DNA of 23,463 nt. It comes from Clostridia bacterium. Its GTDB lineage: Bacteria > Bacillota > Clostridia > TANB77 > UBA1234. A program made the position numbers and the translations under genes. A model generated the notes under the pieces. That model had not been told where the DNA came from, did no database searches, and saw nothing but the letters and a program-made list of their open reading frames with translations. This document shows positions 15,971 through 23,337 of this stretch, one piece after another; the stretch's first letter is position 1; each line of letters opens with the position of its first letter. Location: positions 1 to 23,463 of the forward strand of contig CAAFRB010000014.1 of the NCBI GenBank assembly GCA_900765095.1, in the 5' to 3' direction.

Positions 15971-16177
15971 ATGAGAGCTTTTTATGCAACCGTTTTAACG
16001 TTAGTAATTATCGGTGGACTAAACTGGGGACTTGTTGGTTTATTCAACTACAATTTAGTTGATGCAATATTTGGAGCAACTAGTTGGTTTTCAAGACTTA
16101 TATATATATTGGTTGGCGTTTCTGCTATTTTTTCTTTTGCATTCTATGGATATGAAAGAGAAAGCGAGAGAAACTAA
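15971..16177 (+). CDS. DUF378 family small membrane protein
   Basis: This 68-residue protein has two membrane helices (about 3-22 and 37-57) separated by a short loop, with the family signature GGLNWGLVGLF. The C-terminus is charged. Its function is unknown; family members are common in Firmicutes. I chose the ATG at 15971, preceded by AAAGGAAGTG, over a TTG 18 bases upstream that would place the binding site inside the gene. The 250 bases before it are A/T-rich and hold no gene. Confidence 0.88.
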   Translation: MRAFYATVLTLVIIGGLNWGLVGLFNYNLVDAIFGATSWFSRLIYILVGVSAIFSFAFYGYERESERN

Positions 16178-16189
16178 CCTCTTCAACGC

Positions 16190-16218
16190 TTGTAATTTTC
16201 ACGTTTCTATTATATAAT
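16190..16218 (+). promoter_or_regulatory. putative sigma-A promoter of the radical SAM gene
   Basis: TTGTAA (16190-16195), 17 bases and a perfect TATAAT (16213-16218) lie 23 bases before the start codon. Confidence 0.68.
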
Positions 16219-16241
16219 ACCAAGCTTGAGAGGTGTCTTAT

Positions 16242-17123
16242 ATGCTTGAAAAATGTAATTTATGTGCTTTTAATTGTAACGTTAATAGAAATGAGAAACT
16301 TGGTGCTTGTAAGTGTGGAGTTATGCCCAAACTTGCACTTGCATCAATACATAAATGGGAAGAGCCATGTATCAGTGGCGAAAACGGTTCTGGCACAATA
16401 TTCTTTTCCGGATGTAATTTTAGATGTGTATTCTGCCAAAATCACAACATATCTCAAGGAAATTTTGGAAAAGAAATTTCTACCCAAAGACTTTCAGAAA
16501 TCTTTTTAGAATTACAGGATAAAAACGTACACAATATAAATCTTGTTTCTCCTACTCCTTATATTTATCAGATTATAGAAGCAGTGAAAATAGCTAAAGA
16601 TAAAGGCCTAAATTTACCTATTGTGTACAATACTAATTCTTACGAAAATGTTGAAACGATTAAACTTCTAAATGGAATTGTTGATATATACTTGCCAGAT
16701 TTAAAATATTATAACGATGAAGTAGCTTTAAAATTTTCTAAAGTTCCAAACTATTTTGAGGTAGCTAAAAATGCGATTTTAGAAATGGTAAATCAAGTCG
16801 GCACTCCTACATTTGACGAAAATGGAATTATGAAAAAAGGTGTTATAGTTAGGCACCTAACTTTACCAAATCATCTTACCGAAACTAAATATGTTTTGAA
16901 ATGGATTAAAGAAAATTTAGGCGACAAGGTGTATGTAAGTGTAATGGCTCAATACTTTCCTACATATAAAGCTAGTGAATACGAAGATATAAACAGAAAA
17001 CTAAACAAAAGAGAATATAATTTCTTACTCAAAATGATTGATGAATTTGATAATGGTTATATTCAAGAGTTAGGTTCTCATGAAGAAGAGTACGTGCCTA
17101 ATTTTGACTTAAGTGGAATATAG
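16242..17123 (+). CDS. PflX-like radical SAM protein (COG1313)
   Basis: This 293-residue iron-sulfur protein is related to pyruvate formate-lyase activating enzyme. The radical SAM cluster motif CxxxCxxC is C58-C62-C65 in GCNFRCVFCQN. Four more cysteines lie at the N-terminus (C5, C8, C12, C23), and the KWEEPCISG and GSGT segments are typical of the PflX group. The substrate is unknown. The ATG at 16242 follows GAGAGGTG; the in-frame GTG at 16233 lies within that site and is less likely. No partner glycyl-radical enzyme is present here. The gene converges with the HD-GYP gene, with a hairpin between them. Confidence 0.88.
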   Translation: MLEKCNLCAFNCNVNRNEKLGACKCGVMPKLALASIHKWEEPCISGENGSGTIFFSGCNFRCVFCQNHNISQGNFGKEISTQRLSEIFLELQDKNVHNINLVSPTPYIYQIIEAVKIAKDKGLNLPIVYNTNSYENVETIKLLNGIVDIYLPDLKYYNDEVALKFSKVPNYFEVAKNAILEMVNQVGTPTFDENGIMKKGVIVRHLTLPNHLTETKYVLKWIKENLGDKVYVSVMAQYFPTYKASEYEDINRKLNKREYNFLLKMIDEFDNGYIQELGSHEEEYVPNFDLSGI

Positions 17124-17149
17124 AGCTGAAAAGAAATAATTTTCAGCTC
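17123..17149. terminator. hairpin between convergent genes
   Basis: GAGCTGAAAA (17123-17132) and TTTTCAGCTC (17140-17149) form a perfect 10-bp stem with a 7-nt loop. It lies exactly between the stop codons of the radical SAM gene and the opposing HD-GYP gene, so it could end both transcripts. The T runs are short and lie partly within the stem. Confidence 0.65.
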
Positions 17150-17151
17150 CA

Positions 17152-18060
17152 CTAAAGTAAGTTACCAAGTTCATCTATTAATTTTTTTATTTTCTTTTGC
17201 TCGTCTTCGTACAACTCCATTTTTTCAATCTCTTTTTCTAAAGCTTTTTGCTTCATTACTAGTAGATTAGCATTCGTGCTCATATCATAGCCAGGAGCTA
17301 ATTCATATTTCTTAAGTTTCTTCTCTAATTTCTTAGTTAAACCTTGATCATATATTTGTTTATATATACCTTCTAGTTCGTGTAAAATTTCAAGATTATA
17401 TTTGTACTGGTCAACATTTCTTTCATAAACTTTCTTCTGCTCAACAACTTCATCATGGACAACCATAAGTAAATACGATAAATATTCTCCAGACATCTTA
17501 CCTCTTCGTACATCATCCACCATTATCTCTAAAGCTTGACTAATCCTGAATCCTTCTTTATATTGCCTTTTTTGAGTAAGTGCATCATAAACATCTGCTA
17601 CTTTAATAAGTTGGGCTTCTTTAGGAATCTCATCCCCCTTTAGTCCATCAGGATATCCTGTTCCATCCATATTTTCATGATGCGCCCTCACTATTGGTGC
17701 TAGTTTTCTAAAGTTTGGATATTCCATACATATCTCATATCCATATATAGTATGTTTTTTCATTATTTCAAACTCTTCATCCGTTAACTTATCAGTCTTT
17801 TGCAATATCTCTGGCGGAATTTTTATCTTTCCAACATCATGCAAATATGCTGCAAGCACACATTTTTTTAGTTCGTCATAAGGCATCCCCATCTTCTGAC
17901 ATATTGCTGTTGTCTTTTTTACAACGCCTTGCACGTGTGCACTTGTAAATATATCTAATCCTTTTAAAGCCGCTATTTCCAAATTAATTTCACTTGATAA
18001 TTGTGCTTCATTTATTCTGTTACTACCTAAAATGTCTAATACCTTGAATGTTCTTTTCAT
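17152..18060 (-). CDS. HD-GYP domain protein, putative cyclic di-GMP phosphodiesterase
   Basis: The protein has 302 residues. The HD-GYP domain spans about 36-210 and keeps the expected metal-binding and signature residues: H74-D75 in YLHDVGK, H103, H127-H128-E129 and the GYP loop at 135-137 (DGTGYP), and D155/D159 in VADVYDAL. This matches active members that hydrolyse cyclic di-GMP. The N-terminus is only about 35 residues with no membrane segment, and the C-terminus (about 215-302) is a Lys/Glu-rich coiled coil. AAGGGGAT precedes the ATG. It follows the gene at 18080 by 19 bases and is probably co-transcribed. It could act on the second messenger that may control PilB, but no direct link is shown. 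Confidence 0.92.
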   Translation of the reverse strand: MKRTFKVLDILGSNRINEAQLSSEINLEIAALKGLDIFTSAHVQGVVKKTTAICQKMGMPYDELKKCVLAAYLHDVGKIKIPPEILQKTDKLTDEEFEIMKKHTIYGYEICMEYPNFRKLAPIVRAHHENMDGTGYPDGLKGDEIPKEAQLIKVADVYDALTQKRQYKEGFRISQALEIMVDDVRRGKMSGEYLSYLLMVVHDEVVEQKKVYERNVDQYKYNLEILHELEGIYKQIYDQGLTKKLEKKLKKYELAPGYDMSTNANLLVMKQKALEKEIEKMELYEDEQKKIKKLIDELGNLL

Positions 18061-18079
18061 CTTTTGTTATCCCCTTATT

Positions 18080-18880
18080 CTATATAGTTTTATACGTACC
18101 GTCCTTCAAATCTATCTCAACCCACTTTTTATTTATTTTAATGATTAATCTATATTCCAGTGAGCTCATACTATCTTCAAGATGCATTATATAATATCTT
18201 ATCTCTTTAGAAAAATTATCCAAATCTGTTATATCATCAAAATACTCGGGACTAGTTATCTCTGCGAATATAATATTTATATCATACTTTTGATAATTGT
18301 CCAACAATTTTCGTATTTTTTCAAATATCTTGTTTTTGATATTTATATTATATATCTCCTCTAATTCGGGATTTATTTTCGGTGATAAAATTATTCTCTT
18401 ACCATCATTATACACTTCAATTTTATCAGAAGCTTTTTTATATTCTATATATCCTTCAATGTCATCACCATCAATCTTATACTCTTCCATATCCTTTGAA
18501 AGCTTCTCTACTAGCCAATCATAACCCACATAAATTTTTGTCACTTCAATTCCGATTTTTTTATCTTTTCGCTCAAGTACAAAATCTGGAGATTCAGTTT
18601 TAGATAATATACCGGAGCGTATTTTAAATTTGTTTAATAACTTGAAAACAGTCGCAAATTCATTCACTTCTTTTTGAAGCTTTTTATCTCTTGCCAATTC
18701 TTCATCAACCATGCCGTTCCATATTTTCAAATCTTTTTTGCAAGCCTTTACTTTAGTCATTTTTAAAGTAAAAGTGTTTAAATTCAAAATCATATCATCC
18801 ATATAAACTTTCATATAAGCATCTTTTATTTCACCAGAACTTTTATGTGAATTTAAGATATTATAAACCGGATTTTCCAT
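18080..18880 (-). CDS. unrecognised protein with a possible PD-(D/E)XK nuclease motif
   Basis: This 266-residue soluble protein belongs to no family I can name. A Lys-rich helical N-terminus (about 1-85) precedes SPDFVLERKDKKIGIEVTK (97-115). D99, E112 and T114/K115, on adjacent predicted strands, fit the core of a PD-(D/E)XK (restriction endonuclease-like) fold. The C-terminal half alternates strands and helices and ends in KWVEIDLKDG. AAGGAG precedes the start. It is the first gene of a two-gene unit with the HD-GYP gene, 19 bases apart. Its base composition is even more A/T-rich than its neighbours, as often seen in transferred defence-type genes. Nuclease activity is inference from one motif. 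Confidence 0.65.
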   Translation of the reverse strand: MENPVYNILNSHKSSGEIKDAYMKVYMDDMILNLNTFTLKMTKVKACKKDLKIWNGMVDEELARDKKLQKEVNEFATVFKLLNKFKIRSGILSKTESPDFVLERKDKKIGIEVTKIYVGYDWLVEKLSKDMEEYKIDGDDIEGYIEYKKASDKIEVYNDGKRIILSPKINPELEEIYNINIKNKIFEKIRKLLDNYQKYDINIIFAEITSPEYFDDITDLDNFSKEIRYYIMHLEDSMSSLEYRLIIKINKKWVEIDLKDGTYKTI

Positions 18881-19030
18881 ATTTTTCTCCTTCAGTTATA
18901 ATTGAATTTCATATTATTTTCATATATAATACATAATGATGACAAAAATATGACTTACTATAGTTAGTATACTTGATTAGTAAATATTATTCAATATTCA
19001 TAAAACAAAATGTAAGAAAGGATGATTGAT

Positions 19031-20230
19031 ATGTCTTTTAAAAGCGATTTTGAACGTGAAAGGATATATGAAGAAATGGAGGGAAAACATTCTTCTAAAT
19101 TTGGTTGGTGTGGTAAACTTTTGAGCATTGCTTTACTACTATCAATTGGTTTTGCAAGTGGAAGCATTTACTCTACTTTCACTAACAAAGGTGAATCACA
19201 AAATACACAACTTAACCAAAGCTCACTTAACTTAAGTCAAGTTTCATCAACAAGTGCATCTAATCTTGCTACAACCCCTACTTCTGTTTCAGATGTTGTA
19301 GCAATGACAGCTGACTCAGTTGTTGAAATAACTCAATACTCTACATCAACAACAATATTTTCTCAAAGTTATACCTCAAAAGGTAATGGTAGCGGTGTTA
19401 TAATATCAAGCGATGGCTACATCCTTACAAATAACCATGTAATTAGTGGTGCTGAAAAGATTACAGTTAGACTAAGAAGTGGTGAAGAATATGAAGCTAC
19501 TGTTGTAGGAAAAGATTCAAAAACAGATGTCGCAATTATCAAAATAGATGCTAAAAACCTAAAAGCAGCTACTGTGGGTGGTTCTACACAAACAAAAGTA
19601 GGTGATTTTGTTTTAGCTATAGGTAACCCCCTTGGTGAACTTGGTGGAACCGTTACTTATGGATATATAAGTGCTCTAGAACGTGAAATAAAAATCGACA
19701 ATTCAACAATGAACTTAATGCAATTTGATGCAGCTGTAAACCCTGGTAATTCAGGTGGTGGCTTGTTTAACATGCGTGGTGAACTTATAGGTATTGTTTC
19801 TGCAAAATCTACAGGTTATGATGTTGAAGGAATCGGATTTGCAATACCCATAAATGATATTAATAAGGTTATGAGTGATATATTAGACTTAGGTTATGCA
19901 ACCAACAGAGCCTTCTTAGGTGTAAAGCTTGAGAACTCTTCGTACTCATACAATAATAATCAATATGGTGGACTTTTCGGAATGTTTTATCAACAAGTGC
20001 AATACGGTGCAAATGTTACCGAAGTAGTAAAAGACTCCCCTGCTGAGAAGGCTGGTATTAAAGAAAAAGATATAATTGTTTCAATAAACGGAAAAGTTAT
20101 ATCTACAGCTTCAGAAGCAACTTCTGAAATTTCAGCTTTAGGCGTTGGCGACGAAGTTGAAATCGGTATAATACGTGATGGTCGTACTCAAACAGTAAAA
20201 GCTACTCTTGAAGAATACAAAGGACAATGA
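19031..20230 (+). CDS. membrane-anchored HtrA/DegP-type serine protease
   Basis: This 399-residue trypsin-like protease handles misfolded or surface proteins. Residues are numbered from the ATG at 19031, which follows AAAGGATG at a proper distance; the ATG at 19022 overlaps that site. A cytoplasmic tail (1-28) and a membrane helix (about 30-50) are followed by a Ser/Thr-rich linker. The protease domain has H136 (TNNHV), D166 (KTDVAI) and S241 (GNSGG). One PDZ domain spans about 290-397 with a Tyr/Asn/Gln-rich insert near its start. This is the Gram-positive HtrA layout and length. Its extracellular site and its position on the same chromosome segment as pilus and SLH proteins suggest surface quality control. 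Confidence 0.95.
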   Translation: MSFKSDFERERIYEEMEGKHSSKFGWCGKLLSIALLLSIGFASGSIYSTFTNKGESQNTQLNQSSLNLSQVSSTSASNLATTPTSVSDVVAMTADSVVEITQYSTSTTIFSQSYTSKGNGSGVIISSDGYILTNNHVISGAEKITVRLRSGEEYEATVVGKDSKTDVAIIKIDAKNLKAATVGGSTQTKVGDFVLAIGNPLGELGGTVTYGYISALEREIKIDNSTMNLMQFDAAVNPGNSGGGLFNMRGELIGIVSAKSTGYDVEGIGFAIPINDINKVMSDILDLGYATNRAFLGVKLENSSYSYNNNQYGGLFGMFYQQVQYGANVTEVVKDSPAEKAGIKEKDIIVSINGKVISTASEATSEISALGVGDEVEIGIIRDGRTQTVKATLEEYKGQ

Positions 20231-20248
20231 ATTTCGACTAATTAATTA

Positions 20249-20277
20249 TTGTAATTTATGTTAACATGTGGTAAAAT
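20249..20277 (+). promoter_or_regulatory. putative sigma-A promoter of the short exported peptide gene
   Basis: TTGTAA (20249-20254), exactly 17 bases and TAAAAT (20272-20277) lie 38 bases before the start codon at 20316. Confidence 0.55.
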
Positions 20278-20315
20278 ATATTTCGCACTAAAATACTTTT
20301 TATGGGGTGCTTTTC

Positions 20316-20534
20316 ATGAAAAAGATACTTTGTACTCTACTCCTAATAATTGCAACTGTGTCAATAATCATGATTGCTATTTTCTGTCAAAAGCCAAGTA
20401 GCAATCCAAAGCAAATACTCACCCCAGACCAAGGCTCGACTACAGAAGTAACAATTTCATGTCAGCTAATTCAAAAAACAACAGCTACCATGGTAGCTAG
20501 CAAACACAATCTTCAAGAAAGACTGAAAATCTGA
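20316..20534 (+). CDS. short membrane-anchored or exported peptide, unrecognised
   Basis: The protein has 72 residues. MKK is followed by a long hydrophobic helix (about 4-24), then a polar Ser/Thr/Gln-rich tail. I do not recognise it. It has a candidate promoter and a GGGGTG site before the ATG. The end of the gene is unusual: a 16-bp perfect palindrome (20483-20498) lies within it, and its stop codon TGA is exactly the 3-nt loop of a 17-bp perfect hairpin. This suggests a natural but short gene, or a gene cut short by a repeat carrying a stop codon. Confidence 0.55.
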   Translation: MKKILCTLLLIIATVSIIMIAIFCQKPSSNPKQILTPDQGSTTEVTISCQLIQKTTATMVASKHNLQERLKI

Positions 20535-20551
20535 GATTTTCAGTCTTTCTT
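20515..20551. terminator. 17-bp hairpin containing the upstream gene's stop codon
   Basis: The arms (20515-20531 and 20535-20551) are perfect complements around a TGA loop, which is the stop codon of the gene at 20316. The core GAAAGACTGAAAATC is close to the arm of the hairpin at 23338-23369, so both may belong to one repeat family. It lies between convergent genes and could terminate both, although the T runs are short. Confidence 0.7.
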
Positions 20552-20572
20552 AGTTAATAAATATAAAAACTA

Positions 20573-20965
20573 CTATGCTTTTGTAAACCTTTGTTTAAAA
20601 TTCAAAACTTTTTCTTTTAAATTTTTTATCACTGGTTGAAGATAAATTCCTGTTTTACCAACAAGCTTACTCATCAATATGTTTTTGGCTATTTCACCAA
20701 CAAAGCCAACTACACCATTTAAGAACTTATTTTTTTCCTTTTTCACATCAACTTTTTCTTGCCTTATCTCTATTACCGTTTGAGCAGGTGTTTGAACATT
20801 CTTTTCTTTAGTGCTCTCCTTATTTGTAACTGTTTTTTCATTCTTATCTAAATAATTTTTCATTTGTTCTTGCAAACTAGACACCTCTAGCTGTTCATCC
20901 AAATTAAATAATTTCTTTCCGACGTTACCAAGATTTTTGGCTTCGTCAAGAACACTTATTTCCAT
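20573..20965 (-). CDS. unrecognised 130-residue protein
   Basis: This is a soluble, Lys/Glu-rich protein. Residues about 1-45 are helical with leucine spacing. Residues 45-80 are a Lys/Thr/Gln-rich low-complexity linker. Residues about 83-125 hold a more hydrophobic amphipathic part (FLNGVVGFVGEIAKNILMSK) that could lie on a membrane. No enzymatic motif is visible. AGGAAAGG precedes the ATG. A perfect TTGACA (21033-21028, minus strand) with a poor TATCTA at 17 bases lies upstream. It stands alone and is convergent with the short exported peptide gene. Confidence 0.7.
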   Translation of the reverse strand: MEISVLDEAKNLGNVGKKLFNLDEQLEVSSLQEQMKNYLDKNEKTVTNKESTKEKNVQTPAQTVIEIRQEKVDVKKEKNKFLNGVVGFVGEIAKNILMSKLVGKTGIYLQPVIKNLKEKVLNFKQRFTKA

Positions 20966-21182
20966 AAAAATCCTTTCCTGACAAAATTTCTCTCTATTAC
21001 TTATTAGATACTATTTTTATAGCCTTTTGTCAATATAATATCATCGACAAAAAATAGCAAATATCGATTTTTTTATTTCAAAAATTTTTGCATATTATTT
21101 GTAAATTCAATAAATACTATAAATGAATTCATAGATTTAATTTAATTTCGTGCAATTTTCTATGGGTTTTAGGAGGTTAATT

Positions 21183-21680
21183 ATGAATAAGAAGATTTTA
21201 ATTACACTTACTTTAGTGTTATCTTTAATGAGCTTTTCTTTTGTTTTCGCTGCTAATAACATGACAACAAATACAAACACAGCCGGTAGAACTATTGGCA
21301 ATACTGGTAATGCCGTAGGAAATACAGCAGGAAATGTTGTTAATGATGTTGGCAAAGGTGTTGGTGGAGTTATAAATGGTGCTGGTAGTGCCGTAAACAG
21401 TGTCGGTAACGCCGTTAGCAACATTGGACGTGACTTAGGAAACGGAGTAAACAACACAACTGACGCAATCACAAACGAATCAAATGGAAATACTAGTACT
21501 ACAAGAACAAACGGAACAGCATACAACGCAACAAGAACATCTACAGCAGCTAATGGTACTGCTACCGATGCTACTTGGACTTGGATTATAGTCATTGTTG
21601 CTGCGATCGCAATCATAGGGCTAATTTGGTACTATAACGCAGAAAACAATAAAGAACATAATTCAAGAAAAGACAGATAA
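21183..21680 (+). CDS. exported Gly/Asn-rich protein with five 11-residue repeats
   Basis: This 165-residue protein has a signal peptide (cleavage likely after VFA, residue 23). Residues 42-96 divide into five 11-residue units (GNAVGNTAGNV, VNDVGKGVGGV, INGAGSAVNSV, GNAVSNIGRDL, GNGVNNTTDAI) that alternate Gly/Asn with Val/Ile. A Thr/Asn-rich linker follows, then a membrane helix (about 133-150) after TWTW, then a charged tail. The 11-residue period is that of amphipathic 11/3 helices of the LEA or apolipoprotein type. The role is unknown; an extracellular, C-terminally anchored protein is likely. I chose the ATG at 21183, which follows AGGAGG, over an upstream start at 21150. The 224-nt rod element lies 22 bases downstream. 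Confidence 0.82.
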   Translation: MNKKILITLTLVLSLMSFSFVFAANNMTTNTNTAGRTIGNTGNAVGNTAGNVVNDVGKGVGGVINGAGSAVNSVGNAVSNIGRDLGNGVNNTTDAITNESNGNTSTTRTNGTAYNATRTSTAANGTATDATWTWIIVIVAAIAIIGLIWYYNAENNKEHNSRKDR

Positions 21681-21702
21681 CAATAGGATAACATTCATTT
21701 TC

Positions 21703-21926
21703 AAAGAGGGCATATTTAAATGGCACATATAGTAAGCAACTCTTATAGAGAGAAAAATTCATTTAATTTTCTACAATGCTCCTGAATAGGCAAATTACAG
21801 ATAGATAAGGTGCAGGGCAAAGCCCTGCAATATAGTAATTTGCCGTTAAGTGAAGCCAGCATTTAGAAAATTAAATAATTTTTCTAGAAAATGCACTATG
21901 ATACTCCATTTAAATATGCCCTCTTT
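21703..21926. repeat. 224-nt rod-like inverted-repeat element (structured RNA or MITE-like)
   Basis: Nested complementary arms fold nearly the whole stretch into one rod. The outer arms are perfect over 21 bp (21703-21723 with 21906-21926). Moving inward, ATAGT and GCA (21729-21738) pair with 21892-21899. AGAAAAATT, ATTTAATTTTCTA and AATGCT (21751-21780, two bulged C) pair with 21858-21885. GGCAAATTAC (21789-21798) pairs with 21835-21844. The tip is TGCAGGGC and GCCCTGCA around AAA (21811-21829). Five T end the outer arm, so it could also terminate the gene upstream. It has no ORF. 6S RNA is excluded only weakly. Confidence 0.85.
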
Positions 21927-22093
21927 TTCTAAATTTACTTTAAAGTTTCTCTGTATATTCAAAATGAAAAAATATTATTTTTTGATACATACCGACTTTT
22001 ATAAATATATATTACACTAAAAAGTTATAATCAATTCATCGACTATCTCACAATAATTACCTTCTACCACTTTTATTTAATAGTTCAATATGT

Positions 22094-22099
22094 TATAAT
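22094..22099 (+). promoter_or_regulatory. putative -10 box of smpB
   Basis: A perfect TATAAT lies 25 bases before the smpB start, but no good -35 box is present at the usual distance. The short leader holds GGAGG at 22112-22116. Confidence 0.5.
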
Positions 22100-22123
22100 C
22101 TCCTTGAAGTTGGAGGTTTTTTT

Positions 22124-22588
22124 ATGACAAATAAAAACGATGAAAATAGAGTAATTTCAAAAAATAGCAAAGCATTTCATGACTATTTTATAGACTCGAA
22201 AATGGAATGTGGTATCGAGCTTGCAGGAACTGAAGTAAAATCCATAAGAGGTGGAAAAGTTAATATGAAAGATAGTTACGCATCTATAAAAAACGGTGAG
22301 TTATACATACATTCATTACACATAAGCCCTTACGAAAAAGGAAACATATTCAATAAAGATCCTATGCGTTCAAGGAAATTACTTGTTCATAAAGGCGAAA
22401 TTTTAAAACTTGTAGGAATGATAAAACAAAAAGGAGTAACACTTATTCCACTTTCTCTTTACTGGGATAGAAACCATGTAAAAGTAGAACTAGGAATTTG
22501 TCGTGGAAAAAAACTATACGACAAACGCCAAGATATAGCAAAAAAAGATGCTGAGCGTAGAATCGCAGAGCACCTTTCAAAAAGATAA
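22124..22588 (+). CDS. smpB: SsrA-binding protein SmpB
   Basis: This 154-residue protein binds tmRNA and delivers it to stalled ribosomes for trans-translation. The OB-fold core is clear: AFHDYFIDSKMECGIELAGTEVKS near the start and YWDRNHVKVELGICRGKKLYDKR toward the end. The basic C-terminal tail (KKDAERR...LSKR) enters the mRNA channel. Length and motifs are normal. GGAGG precedes the ATG. The gene ends in its own terminator. The tmRNA gene is not in this window. Confidence 0.97.
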   Translation: MTNKNDENRVISKNSKAFHDYFIDSKMECGIELAGTEVKSIRGGKVNMKDSYASIKNGELYIHSLHISPYEKGNIFNKDPMRSRKLLVHKGEILKLVGMIKQKGVTLIPLSLYWDRNHVKVELGICRGKKLYDKRQDIAKKDAERRIAEHLSKR

Positions 22589-22619
22589 AATAGCACAAAA
22601 AACAATTGTGCTATTTTTT
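22588..22619 (+). terminator. intrinsic terminator of smpB
   Basis: AAATAGCACAA (22588-22598) and TTGTGCTATTT (22606-22616) form an 11-bp stem with a 7-nt loop, running into a T tract (22614-22619). It starts at the last base of the smpB stop codon. The T tract is shared with the palindromic element that follows. Confidence 0.93.
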
Positions 22620-22692
22620 ATACAAGAGGAAAATAACAAATTTATTTACAAACTTTTATGTATTAATTTTCTTTCCTATTGTATAAAAAACT
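22614..22692. repeat. MITE-like palindromic element, right copy (inverted)
   Basis: The reverse complement aligns end to end with 62-141. In the best part, CTTTTATGTATT and ATTTTCTTTCCTATT (from 22653) match the left copy with a single mismatch between them. The arms TACAA-AGGAAA and TTTCCT-TTGTA are complementary with one mismatch, so this copy is less perfect than the left one. It fills the space between the stop codons of smpB and the DUF402 gene and may terminate both. Confidence 0.75.
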
Positions 22693-23142
22693 TTAATATT
22701 CTTTGTCAATAGGTGGAAACTTGCCAGCCTTCACAATCTCAAGCAAACCATTTAGCTTAGATAAAGCATCATCATACTGCTCTTGAGTTATTATTTTCAT
22801 AGATAAAGCCTCTTCAAGTTCGTCCATATCAAGCACTTCATATCTACCGTCAGGATAAATCTTTAAATCAACAAGCAAATCAGTAAACGTATACGTATCA
22901 CCCTCTAAACTAGACTCAATAATATCACAATACCAATAAACAAAATTATTATCAATATCAAAAAACTTGCTTATTTTCCAACCTTTATCAAGCATAGTAT
23001 ACGACATTCCAGAAGCAAAATCTTGACGAGGCTTAATAGGCACCCACTTCGTAACAATTAAATTTTCATTTTTCTCAATAACCTCATCATTTGATATATC
23101 AACAACTTCATTTGGTATATACCTTTTTCTAAGCATTCTCAT
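22693..23142 (-). CDS. DUF402 family protein
   Basis: This 149-residue soluble protein belongs to the DUF402 family. Visible family features are the early K-W-x-P, then KGWKISKFFD, then the aromatic/acid block YWYCDIIES, then TFTDLLVDLKIYPDGRYEVLDMDELEEA, and a helical C-terminus. Some family members are nucleoside di/triphosphate phosphatases using the acidic residues of this core; the exact role here is unknown. I chose the ATG at 23142, eight bases after GGGGGAT; the upstream ATG at 23160 would include that site in the gene. It converges with smpB. Confidence 0.85.
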   Translation of the reverse strand: MRMLRKRYIPNEVVDISNDEVIEKNENLIVTKWVPIKPRQDFASGMSYTMLDKGWKISKFFDIDNNFVYWYCDIIESSLEGDTYTFTDLLVDLKIYPDGRYEVLDMDELEEALSMKIITQEQYDDALSKLNGLLEIVKAGKFPPIDKEY

Positions 23143-23337
23143 AACAAATCCCCCACGCATTATTCATTTTATATACACCAAATTGTAGCAAAACAAATTT
23201 AAAATTGCAACAGGAAATTATATGGAGTAATGCATGAAAGATTAGCAAGATTTTAAGACAAAAATTTTCAAATTATGAAAGCAAGAATAGAAAAAATAGC
23301 AAAAAATTAAATACTTTTTACAGTACATTCCTGCCAA

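Larger units (their letters stand above)
21681..22123. other. 443-bp gap between the repeat protein gene and smpB
   Basis: The gap holds no ORF. Its first half is the 224-nt rod-like element. The second half is A/T-rich and ends with a TATAAT box (22094-22099) and the GGAGG site of smpB. I see no tRNA, and no tmRNA although smpB follows. Confidence 0.7.

Noticed and set aside
21137..21616. Minus-strand ORF of 159 residues rich in Val, Pro and Leu
   Set aside because: It is the antisense shadow of the repeat-containing gene at 21183-21680; its composition mirrors the Gly/Asn/Thr-rich codons, and no binding site precedes it.
21703..21926. Identification of the rod element as 6S RNA
   Set aside because: Length and rod shape are similar, but the outer arms are perfect 21-bp repeats ending in a T tract and no clear open-promoter-like central bubble is seen; left open as a weak alternative.
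22098..22123. Hairpin CTCC/GGAG over the smpB ribosome binding site followed by T7
   Set aside because: The stem is only 4-5 bp and its left arm lies at or before the likely transcript start, so control by it is doubtful.
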